64,000 nt of DNA from Zingiber officinale (Eukaryota; Streptophyta; Magnoliopsida; Zingiberales; Zingiberaceae), in contig NC_056001.1 in assembly GCF_018446385.1 (NCBI RefSeq), positions 10,596,672 to 10,660,671 of the forward strand, in the 5' to 3' direction. Shown here one piece after another: positions 34,401 through 41,636 of this stretch (positions within the stretch are counted from its first letter, which is position 1; the number at the start of each line of letters is the position of its first letter). The notes beneath the pieces are model-generated. The model saw only the letters and a list, made by a program, of their open reading frames with translations, was not told the origin of the DNA and ran no database searches. Both the position numbers and the translations under genes were made by a program.

Positions 34401-35260
34401 TGTTTGTTTTCAAATCAGGCCAGATGTAATATATGCAATGAAGAGATAGAGGCAGACACGTTGGTCCCTAATTATGGTAAATTATGCTCAAGTTTTAGGA
34501 AATTCTATAACAAATTGAGCCTCGTCTAAGATATAAATGTATTATTTTTTTGGACGTTTCCTTTCAGCTTTGCAGGCTGCAGCTTCGACAGTAAAGCTGG
34601 AGGATGATAGGAAACTCTTCCATAATGCTACTCTGCGCAAACGTAGGAAGGAAGTTGGTGAACAAATGGAAGCAGTGAAGAGATTATCCAAAGTTCATGT
34701 CTTTTGGATTAATAATACCCATTCATTCATTTTTTCTTTCTTTTCCTATATGTTGGTAATTTGTCTACAGGACAATGGGGAGATTGCGACAGAGTATGAC
34801 AGTACCAGACACCTGAAGGGAGTTCAATATCCATTTGTAGTCAATGAGAAAGTTTTGATTAAAGTATAATCATCTCAAACGTCAAATTAACCTACGCTCA
34901 ATATGGAAATGAAACTGATGTCACCTTATATTCAGGGAAACAAGAGAACTCCTGATAAATTTGTGGGACGGGAAGCAATAGTTACGTCTCAATGTTTGAA
35001 TGGCTGGTACGTTCCCCGGTGCCTCCAATCTTTTTAAATATAGATGGCAAATATTCTAATAAGCAGATCTCTGCTGCATAATATCAAGTCTAGAAATTCT
35101 TGTTCGGTTACATTGCTAGTATGCAATCTGCAGGTACTTGCTCAAGATTCTCGGCAGTGGAGAAAGTGTACGTTTACAGTATCGCTCTCTTCAGAAACTT
35201 CGAAGTTCTCATAGGGATGATAGAGCACAATCACAACCCTTGATGAAAAACAGCAGCTGA
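13432..35260 (+). CDS. PUB62: U-box domain E3 ubiquitin ligase, PUB62-like (12 exons, 579 aa)
   Basis: The product is a predicted E3 ubiquitin ligase that recruits E2 enzymes through a C-terminal U-box. Exons are 13432-13904, 14187-14303, 14416-14605, 14726-14892, 14993-15167, 20439-20500, 22352-22433, 34419-34476, 34568-34692, 34771-34863, 34936-35006 and 35134-35260. All introns are GT-AG and phases join to an open frame of 580 codons ending TGA. The N-terminal part (to about residue 374) has a Pro/Ser-rich start, then blocks such as DGDLTPACMGDAFRCMGKAA and LLLLTGRALSHATAGLRPAA, which I recognise from plant PUB62-type proteins. The U-box spans about residues 385-462 (SDPLSGAFLEDAMVVSCGHS ... 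ARCNICNEEIEADTLVPN) and is split over exons 6-9. The rest is a basic KRRKEV helix followed by a short beta-rich C-terminus (KFVGREAIVTSQCLNGWYLL). Introns 5 (5271 bp), 6 (1851 bp) and 7 (11985 bp) are filled with transposons. The start was chosen as the first ATG opening the frame. Intron 9 has a weak donor (AAA/GTTCAT). Confidence 0.9.
15250..15411 (-). mobile_element. Au-like SINE in intron 5
   Basis: The reverse complement starts GGGGAGCCTTGGCGCAACGG with an A-box-like segment, then GGTTACAAGTT (decayed B box), the AAGCAAGGTAAGG block and a T-rich end. The architecture is the same as the copies at 19429, 21113 and 45287. It is more diverged and no clear target duplication is seen. Confidence 0.8.
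15785..16100. repeat. Short dispersed repeat, left partner of an inverted pair
   Basis: 15785-15880 (CCAAGGTTTAAAATC ... GACCGATAC ... TACCGATACGG) is matched by the reverse complement of 33985-34075. The remainder is AT-rich with no gene. The element type is not recognised, possibly MITE-derived. Confidence 0.55.
16183..19361 (+). mobile_element. RTE-clade LINE in intron 5 (inactive)
   Basis: A near-complete plant RTE retrotransposon. The 5' region has two roughly 90 bp tandem copies (GACTGTAACGTCTC...GGACCGCTA). From 16466 come fragments of an apurinic-type endonuclease (LRFGTWNIGTLTGK, ILCVQETKW), then reverse transcriptase around 18002-18847: RGIKLISHTMKLWEK, FIDLEKVYDRVPREI (motif A), GLHQGSTLCPYIF and FSDDIILVDE (motif C, usually FADD). 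Stops and frameshifts break the ORF. The 3' end is GCCGACCCCACCTAGTGGG followed by a TTG-rich tail. It lies sense to the host gene. No clear target duplication was found. Confidence 0.9.
16466..18847 (+). pseudogene. RTE LINE endonuclease-reverse transcriptase ORF remnant
   Basis: Endonuclease pieces (16466-16660, 16691-16882) and the RT piece (18002-18847) share one frame but are separated by stops. A fragment at 17674-17901 lies in another frame, showing indels. In the intact family this protein nicks target DNA and reverse-transcribes its own RNA. The 281 aa RT fragment retains the motif A aspartate and the DD of motif C but has lost the N- and C-terminal connections, so it is not functional as a whole. 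Confidence 0.85.
19429..19597 (+). mobile_element. Au-like SINE in intron 5
   Basis: It starts at about GGGGAGCCTTGGCGCAACGG. The B box is GGGTTCGAATCC, followed by AAGCAGGGTAAGAC and CCCGCATGGCGGGAGCTTCG, with a T-run end. An exact target duplication of about 20 bp (AT-rich) is at 19407-19428 and 19598-19619. This is the best-preserved insertion of the family here. Confidence 0.93.
19620..20438. other. Rest of intron 5
   Basis: 19620-19880 is AT-rich. 19890-20050 is a GC-richer patch (GGGCGCCTGCGCTGCCGG...) without coding support, possibly part of an unrecognised repeat. 20100-20438 is ordinary intron ending in a good acceptor (TGTTGCAG). Confidence 0.5.
21113..21261 (+). mobile_element. 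Au-like SINE in intron 6 (head partly deleted)
   Basis: The copy begins GGGAGCTAAAGTTATTGTCATG, lacking the CCTTGGCGCAACGG segment (A box). It keeps GGGTTTGAATCC, GCAGGGTAAGGCTGCG and CCCGCATGACGGGAGC. The target duplication TACTCAACATAAG is at 21100-21112 and 21262-21274. The deletion of the A-box region should make it transcriptionally dead. Confidence 0.92.
22600..23172. repeat. GC-rich degenerate repeat in intron 7
   Basis: 22735-23050 consists of irregular copies of a GATGCGTCGCGCGAGC-type motif (CGAGCACGGCGATGCC, GCGTCGTGTGATCC, GTCGGGCGAGCC). Open frames on both strands here reflect the low complexity. The element type is not recognised. Confidence 0.55.
23720..25150 (-). pseudogene. 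RTE endonuclease/RT remnant (minus strand)
   Basis: Fragments match the 16-19 kb copy. 23720-23935 encodes the post-RT segment (YMEFKFNNIRRNETIVKIGD). 24417-24647 encodes the end of the endonuclease (KIGNNKLQIDFLIV, TQHRLVVLDIR). Many frameshifts and stops lie between them. It is antisense to the host gene. Confidence 0.8.
25369..26225 (+). repeat. 5' LTR of gypsy element 1
   Basis: It begins TGATGCGGTGATAAAGGAGG directly at the break in the RTE. A TATA box, CTATATAAAAGGGGG, is at 25981. The end is just before GGATCATATTGGCGCC. The LTR lies antisense to the surrounding RTE and sense to the host gene, so it could offer a cryptic promoter or terminator inside intron 7. Confidence 0.75.
25981..25995 (+). 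promoter_or_regulatory. LTR TATA box of gypsy element 1
   Basis: CTATATAAAAGGGGG lies about 245 bp before the LTR end. The same motif, CTATATAAAGGGGG, occurs at the equivalent place in the 55 kb LTR (55983-55996). Confidence 0.65.
26235..26252 (+). other. Primer-binding-site-like sequence of gypsy element 1
   Basis: TGGCGCCATCTGTGGGAA starts 9 bp after the LTR end. It is shared with the other family members in the window. Confidence 0.6.
26460..28420 (+). pseudogene. Gypsy 1 gag-protease remnant
   Basis: Capsid-like pieces include 26860-27150 (FNQVTMDILLVSSEILVNAF, RRPPKDFDHVLRLVTEYINV), paralleling the better-preserved gag at 57 kb. Protease follows at about 27690-27986, with the active-site motif DTGSSVNIIFK near 27760 and NFIVMDASSAYNVILG. 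28011-28394 covers the linker to RT (RCYVEMVKSEEKAARKIPCL). Many stops break the frame. The large 292 aa minus-strand frame here is a shadow. Confidence 0.8.
28390..30770 (+). pseudogene. Gypsy 1 pol remnant with RT catalytic core deleted
   Basis: After the pre-RT motif (KQRKRYMPV) the sequence jumps at about 28425-28440 straight to LLGYIVTEWGIEANPSK, which lies after the YVDD core in the 55 kb element. The RT fingers and palm are therefore missing. What remains is the RT connection (28443-28853), RNase H (29070-29306, WKIYVDD, NNEAEYE, HSDSQL), a spacer (29415-29744) and a decayed integrase (29750-30640) ending in ITPFHLVYEGEAVV-like and chromodomain-free C-terminal sequence. It cannot encode an active polymerase. 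Confidence 0.82.
30840..31500 (+). repeat. Post-pol tandem repeats of gypsy 1, about 41 bp unit
   Basis: About 16 imperfect copies of AAAGTCGAGCGACGACTATAA followed by a spacer (CCCTTGTCTACGCAATC). Homologous repeats are at 62185-62610 and, in minus sense, at 7986-8164. Confidence 0.9.
32565..32632 (-). other. Intron in the antisense ORF of gypsy 1
   Basis: The 68 bp run GTACGT...TACTAG sits between KSTM and VESLALCQRL. The homologous site in the 63.7 kb copy carries a 78 bp intron. Splicing is predicted only from sequence and protein alignment. Confidence 0.65.
33435..33494 (-). other. Second intron in the antisense ORF of gypsy 1
   Basis: The 60 bp run GTAAATTG...TTTTTGCAG, with a pyrimidine-rich 3' end, joins ...RLPGSL to AEVKLK in one frame. 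The matching region of the 55 kb element lies beyond the window. Confidence 0.55.
33985..34075. repeat. Inverted partner of the 15785 repeat in intron 7
   Basis: The reverse complement reads CCTTGGTTTAAAATCATAAA, then GAGGTTTCGGTCTCGGACC and GGTACCGTATCG, paralleling 15785-15880. 33751-33984 between this and the RTE has no recognisable feature. Confidence 0.55.
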
Positions 35261-36379
35261 GTTACATGACGTGAAACTACTATGGTTGCAACTTGGCTAA
35301 GGCCTTTCTGATATAGCGTTTGTTCGCTTGCCTCCCCCCCTCTTTTCTTTTGTCCAGGTTTCACGTGTACACTAAGCCTGAAATCTTTGTCTTACAATAG
35401 CAACGGAAATGTTGTGTCGAAGGGCAGTCCTCATTATATAAAGAAGCAAATATGTTGATAAGTGGGCAAACGGTGTTTGAAATTGCTAATGATTCAAACC
35501 TATATTCTATTACTAATGGAATCCTTTTACACCCGTTGTGCTCATTGAGCACTCGGGTGCTACCTAGGATGCCAATAGAAAATACAAAGGAAGAATAGGA
35601 AAGCTTGCCCGTGCCCTTCTTTCCAGTCATTCGATCAATGTACGGAACCAGTCGGGAAGACCATTACATATTCTTGAGCCGGATGATCAGCTGTGCGGCG
35701 TCAGGCTTCCAAGCTCAACCTCACATAGCCGGTCGACCAAGGGCAGGTGCCAATCTCATCTATCTTTTTGCTGATGCCGCCACCATGCTACTCGCCTCGC
35801 ATGTTCGATATGACTGAGATGGACAGGTGGAGAACATTCTGCGAACTTCATTTATGATCCTTCAAAGGTGGATGACGAGTCAGGTTCCAACTGTCTGATG
35901 GTTAGTCTGGAAGTTGTTTAATTGTAGCCAGAATTTATGGGATTCCTTTGGTTGTTTCGGTGGTGTCCGTATCAGTTCAGAACAACTCGCTCTCATCTAT
36001 AGTTATAGCATTGTTCGATTAGTGTTCTACACTACACTGTAATTTGACTTGAATTCAAGTGTCAGAAAAATGAATGGTGTGAGATGATTGCTTTTGCTTT
36101 ATTATATTCGTTATTCCATTGAAGAAAGCAGGAGCATATGACCACAACTGTGATTAGTGCTATTCCATAGTTGACTGAAGGCAACGTTTCAGCAGCAGAT
36201 CAACAGATGATGTGGGGTTACAGCTCATCCATTATACTTGCAATTAGCTATCGCCAGTGTAAGTCAATTTACTTTACTCATCTTGTAATTGAGTGGTGCC
36301 ACTAACTTCGTCTCACGTGCATACATATATTATCATTGGTCCCCTTTGCCATTTTTTCCAATAGCGTGCAGGGTGTTGA
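35261..36379. other. 3' flank of the U-box gene and intergenic DNA
   Basis: This presumably includes the 3' UTR. No poly(A) signal can be assigned with confidence. Short open frames (for example 35605-35817) show no family features. Nothing else is recognised. Confidence 0.5.
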
Positions 36380-36660
36380 GCTTGTCAACCCCTGATTAAG
36401 CTTAGCTATAGCTTAATATCCATATTCAGGTCTATAAATAATAAAGCAGGAAGCTAACAGCACTATACAGCATATTGACCATGTCCTACTTATTCGAGGT
36501 TAACAACAGGGTTTTTCATCACCAACCAAAAGTATCAGCAGAGAAGGATTACGCTCAGGATGGCTCAGTGGACCTCCAAGGCAACCCTAAATATCTTGCG
36601 ATCCAAGAAGGGACGATCGTTTGCTTGTTATTTTATTACAGGTAACATTTTATATATCTT
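36380..36660 (+). pseudogene. Decayed duplicate of the NPF promoter and first exon
   Basis: It aligns with 36780-37040. TATA box CTATAAATAATAAAG at 36432 (CTATAAATAATGAAG in the gene), KDYAQDGSVDLQGNP coding block, then a donor CAG/GTAACA at 36641. A net +4 bp insertion after the NP codons shifts the frame (Y-L-A-I-Q-E instead of V-L-R-S-E-K). The equivalent of the gene's ATG is lost, although another ATG at 36481 opens the frame. The exon phase at the donor is 2, not 1, so it cannot replace exon 1. Confidence 0.82.
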
Positions 36661-36820
36661 CATATGTATCACTTTCTGTGAAGTGGTGCCATCTTGTCTA
36701 GTCCCTTGTTTTTGAGTGGTGCCATCGACTGTACCCACCGTGCATTTACATTATATTGATCATCTCTGCCAATGTTTTCAATAGCCCATTAGCTATGACT
36801 TAGTATCCATATCCAGGATC

Positions 36821-36829
36821 TATAAATAA
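36821..36829 (+). promoter_or_regulatory. TATA box of the NPF gene
   Basis: TATAAATAA lies 65 bp before the start codon. The same motif is conserved in the upstream duplicate at 36433, which supports a core-promoter role. Confidence 0.6.
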
Positions 36830-36893
36830 TGAAGCCTGTAGGTAACAACATTGTACAACATATCGACCGTAGTCAAATCATTGGAGGTCACCA

Positions 36894-39800
36894 ATGGCGG
36901 GCTTATCATCATCACCAAAAGTACCAGCAGACAAGGATTACGCTCAGGATGGCTCTGTTGACCTCAAAGGCAACCCTGTTCTACGATCCGAGAAAGGAGG
37001 ATGGTTTGCTTGTTATTTTATTGTAGGTACGTTTATACTTAACATTTTTATATTGCATATGCTGCTTCACATCGATAGCTTTTTTTTTCATTTCTGAAAC
37101 AGACGAGCCTTAATTTAAAATCTGTGCAGTTTATGAATTTTTTGAGAGGATGGCATACTACGGGATAGCATCGAACTTAGTTCTATACTTGACGAGGGAG
37201 CTGCACCAAGGCACCGTGGCTTCTGCGAACAATGTGACTTATTGGGTCGGGACTACGTTCTTAATGCCTGTTCTTGGTGCCTTTGTGGCAGACGTATATC
37301 TTGGGCGATACTGGACCTATCTCATCTCCGCCGCACTTTATTTTACGGTAATAATTAATCTATCTTCACTTATATAGACAATCGCCATAATATAAGATAG
37401 ATTCTTTCGTGTTTCAATTGTATTATCGAGAGATTTAATTTCCATCTAAATATAAATGGATATCGTACTTGCCCTTCTTAATTAATTTCCATTTGCTAGA
37501 CCTAGAGCATCCACGGTAAAAAAATGTATCTCTTAAATATCTATGATCCCACTTTCACGCCATTCAAATATTCGACTTTTTAACTTATTTTAAATTTTAT
37601 AATTAAATATTTAACCTTGATGCAGTCGTTTTTTTTTATTTTTTAAATAAAATTTTCCGGACATAAAATTGTGCTGGTTGAATTTAGGGAAAATTTACAT
37701 GTAGTCTCCGTTAACAAACATAACTTTGCATGGAGTCCCTACTTTCCAAATTCTTTGTTTTCACTTTCTAATCAAACATATTTACCTAATTACCCATGAT
37801 ATTTTTAGGTATAAAAACTTCAAAAATCAGTATAATTCATCTTAAATTCAGTACATTAAATTTAGAATCTAGTATATTTTTTATCAAATTGAGTACAATT
37901 CTTTTTTCATCTTAATTGGATGGAAAATATATTAGATTTTCTTTAAATGATACTCAATTGGATGAAAAATATATTTAAATGATAAATAGTGCTGAATTTA
38001 GGAGGAATTATATTAAGAAAAAAGTTGTGCTCAATTTAATAGAAAATATACTCGATTCTAGTTTAAAATGCTGAATTTAATAGGAATTATACTCGTTTTT
38101 AGACTATTTGTATCTAAAAAAATATGAGTTAATTTTGATAGAAAATATACATGATTTTCTTTAAATGATACTCAATTGGATGAAAATATATTAAATTTTG
38201 TTTAAATGGTACTGAATTTAGGAGAAATTATATTAAGCAGGGAAAAAATCATGCTCAATTTAATAGAAAATATACTTGATTCTAATGTAACATACTGAAT
38301 TTAACAGGAATTATACTCGTTTTTAGATTTTTTATACCTAAAAAATATGAGAGATAATTTTGATAAAAAATATACTCGATTCTAGTATAAAATGCTGACT
38401 TTTAAGAAGAATTATACTCATTCTTGGACTTTTTATATCTAAAAAATCTGAGGGCAATTAGATCATGATATTTACATGAGGAGAGTTGAAGCAAAGGAAA
38501 CTTTACATTTAGGGAGTGAAAATAAAATTTTTTTGGATAGAGGGACTACATGCAAAATTAAGAATGAGATTAAAGATTTTTCTCCACTTTACTGTTAATT
38601 ATTTATAATGACCTTCAAATTAACTAAGAGCAGGAGGGATAAAAATTAATCCCTTACTTTATTATAATAAACTTATCGTGAAATTCTATCTCTTTCACTC
38701 AGATCCATGGCCGGTAGTTTAGAGATTTTCTTATCATTATTATTTACAGAGGTGTTTGAATACTCACCAAAGTTAATTAACACGTAGGGGATGTGTCTCG
38801 TGACGGTGGCAGTTTCTGTCCGGTCTCTAAGGCCACCACCCTGCAACGTTCATGGCAATGAAGCCACTGCCGAGTGCAAGCCAACCTCCACATTGCAGCT
38901 GGCCGTATTCTTCTCCGCCCTCTACATTATTGCATTCGGCTCCGGTGGAACCAAGCCCAACGTCGCTACCATCGGCGCCGACCAATTCGACGACTTCGAC
39001 CCCAGAGAACGAGCTCACAAGATCTCCTTCTTCAACTGGTGGTTCCTGAGCACCTTCCTCGGCTCCCTCTTCGCCCACGTCTTCCTGGTTTTCATCCAAG
39101 ACAACGTCGGCTGGTCCGTCGGCTACGGCATCCCCACCGCCGGTCTCCTTCTCTCGATCTTAATCTTCCTCGCTGGCACCCCTTTCTACAGGCACAAGAA
39201 GGTCCACGGCAGTCCGCTCACTCAAATGGCCCGAGTCCTCGTGGCCGCCACCAGAAAATGGAGCGTGACTGTCCCTGAGAATTTGGTCCAACTCCATGAA
39301 CTGAATCATCACAAGCTCAGAATCCTTCCCACGAATTCCTTGAGGTTTCTGAACAAAGCCGCTGTAAAAGTTGTTGGTCAGATGAGGACGCCATGGATGC
39401 TCTGCACGGTTACCGAAGTGGAGGAGACCAAACAGATGCTGCGCCTGCTTCCCATATGGATTGCTTCCCTCATTCCGTCCTCCATTGCGGCTCAAACGCA
39501 CACTCTCTTCGTCAAGCAATGCACCACCCTCGATCGCCACATCGGCAAACACTTCCAAATCCCTCCGGCCAGCTTCGCCACGTCCGTGACAATAGCCATG
39601 ATTGTGACCACTTTCCTCTACGACCGCTACTTCGTCAAGATCATGAAAAAGTACACTGCGAATCCGCGAGGGATCACCCTGCTGCAGAGGATCGGCTTCG
39701 GATTCTTCCTCCATATCGTCGCGATGCTAGTCGCGTCGCTCACCGAGAACCGGCGACTGCGGGTTGCGAGGGATCTAGGCCTGGTGCAGAGCGGGAAGGA

Positions 39801-40218
39801 AGTAATCCCCCGCACCATTTTCATCCTGCTTCCGCAGTTTGCGCTCGTGGGAGTAGCTGATTCCTTCACGATCGTTGGAATGATGGATCTCTGTTACAGC
39901 CAAGCTCCTGAGAGCATGAAGAGCCTCGGCACCTCCTACTCCTTGACTTCATATGGAATTGGGAATTTTCTCAGCAGTGTTCTGCTCTCCTCTGTCTCTA
40001 ATATCACCGTGAAATTCGGCGCTCGAAAGGGATGGATTTTGAACAATCTTAATGCTTCGCACCTGGATTACTACTATGCGTTACTGCTACTTCTCAGTTT
40101 CTTCAACTTCCTCTTCTTCCTCTGCGTCAGTAAGCTGTATGTCTACAAGGCTGAGGTTTTTGACCAAGTAGTTGAGGAGGATTGCTCAGCTTATGCGGAT
40201 AAAGTTATTGGTGCTTGA
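36894..40218 (+). CDS. NPF5: NRT1/PTR family proton-coupled transporter, NPF5.2-like (3 exons, 593 aa)
   Basis: A membrane transporter of the major facilitator superfamily that moves nitrate, di/tripeptides or other small solutes with protons. The exact substrate cannot be read from sequence. Exons are 36894-37026, 37130-37347 and 38788-40218, with GT-AG introns and phases that join. Domains: N-terminal DYAQDGSVDLKGNP; TM1 with the proton-coupling motif EFFER (ExxER) followed by MAYYGIASNLVLYL; GTKPNVATIGADQFDDFDP; FFNWWFLSTF; a central charged loop (KWSVTVPENLVQLHELNHHK); EVEETKQMLRLLPIW; a C-terminal helix set with QAPESMKSLGTSY and GWILNNLNASHLDYYY. Length and block order match the family (about 12 TM helices), closest in style to NPF5.2/PTR3. 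Intron 2 hosts a repeat insertion. A 90-184 aa frame antisense to exon 3 is a shadow. Confidence 0.94.
37686..38583. mobile_element. MITE-like insertion in NPF intron 2
   Basis: The ends are similar in inverted orientation: left GGGAAAATTTACATGTAGTC and, reverse-complemented, right GGAGAAAAATC...TTTTGCATGTAGTCCCTC, both followed by TTTTCACT-type sequence. The AT-rich interior carries a tandem repeat of 218 bp (copies starting 37949 and 38167, GATACTCAATTGGATG). No clear target duplication and no transposase. Superfamily not assigned. Confidence 0.6.
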
Positions 40219-40482
40219 ATCAGATCATATGCGAGTGCTATGTAATTACAGATTTCTGGAATAAGAAAAATGCTCTTTTGATTTTCTGCCAATTATTTTA
40301 AACTATAGAGGCATTTTGTAAAATGTACGTGATGATTTTTTTTTTTTTTAGAATTTATAACATTATTACAATCTCGCCCTTTTCCGCCTTCCAGTGTTTC
40401 GCTTCGTTCTCTGCAAAGGCCACCAACGGCGGGGTAGGTAAAGAGGGTGCGCAGAAAAATAGCGAGAAAAAAAGCAGCAGCG

Positions 40483-40929
40483 ATGGAAAAGGAGGATCTG
40501 ACGGAGCAGCAAGTGGTGTCGATGAAGGAGGCGTTCAATCTGTTGGACGCGGACCACGACGGCCGGATCGCAGCGTCGGAGCTGGCCATTTTGATGCGCT
40601 CCCTGGGCGGCAACCCCACGCAGGCCCCGCTCAAGGACATCGCCGCCACCGAGGGCCTCACCGCCCCCACCGAATTACCCCGGTTCCTCTAACTGATGCA
40701 AAAATACCTCCGCCCCGAGCCATTCGACGGCCAACTGCGCGACGCTTTCCGCGTCCTTGACAAAGGTTCCACCGGCTAGGTCGCCGTATCGGATCTCCAC
40801 CATGTCCTCACTAGCATCGGCTAGAAGCTAGATCCCAACGAGTTTGATGAGTGGATCCGAGAGGTCGAGGTCGGCTCCGCCGGCATCATATGCTACGAAG
40901 ACATCATCCTCCGAATGGTCGCTAAATGA
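40483..40929 (+). pseudogene. Calmodulin-like protein pseudogene (CML13/14-type)
   Basis: A full-length 148-codon calmodulin-like reading frame: [22 protein letters not shown]-hand loop 1 [61 protein letters not shown] and a terminal MVAK. Three stops interrupt it: TAA at 40690 (codon 70), TAG at 40777 (codon 99) and TAG at 40822 (codon 114). Otherwise no frameshift occurs. It has no intron. An intact paralogue probably exists elsewhere. The first 69 codons alone would give one EF-hand. Confidence 0.9.
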
Positions 40930-41636
40930 TCCCTCTGTCTGTGTCGGCGTTTGAACGAGGTGATTCCTGGATCTTCTTTCGGGCATTTCTTCTGTTTATT
41001 ATTGATTGATTGATTTATTCATTCATTTTTCATGATCAATTCGTCTTGGTTGGGATTTGGCCTTTTTTCAGCATGTTTATTTATTCTCTCTGAGATCCGT
41101 ATTTGTATCCTAGACAAACCTCAATTGTCTTTCGTTAGCGTTTCAATTGTTAGATGATTACAATCTGGCTTGCACTTTTTTAAAGTGTCATAAAGGAATG
41201 ATTTTCCTACAGTTTCATTAACAGATGTTTGGAATAGAGTGTTAGGGTTTTCAAGATAACCGAGTTTAGTTTGACGTTTCAGGAAGGTAGTCCGTGATTT
41301 GCATCAATGTTTCTACTTGATTGCACCATTGTGTTTCTAACAATTAGGACAATGGTTTTGCAACTTAGAAAGATGGGTTTGTGTATGAATTGCTTGTTTT
41401 GACACAACGCATTCATTTTTTCTCCGTTTTAATAAGGTTTTGTGATCATGTGATGAATTATTAGGCTTATCTCCAATGCTAATACATATCTCAATTTTTG
41501 AAGATACCAACCTTTTACATTTTAGAATTTATTTGTGCTACATTCACTGGTATATAATCTAATATGTAGGATCTTCAGTATCATAAGAACTATGTTACAT
41601 GTTTAGTTTAAAGATATAAGAAGGACAAGAGACAAA
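40930..41636. other. Intergenic, no gene seen
   Basis: AT-rich DNA, possibly containing the former 3' UTR of the CML pseudogene. No repeat or RNA gene is recognised. Confidence 0.5.

Noticed and set aside
35605-35817. 70 aa open frame downstream of the U-box gene
   Set aside because: No recognisable domain, no splice or promoter context. May be 3' UTR.
38827-39869. Minus-strand and out-of-frame ORFs (80-184 aa) in NPF exon 3
   Set aside because: Shadows of a GC-rich, well-supported coding exon.
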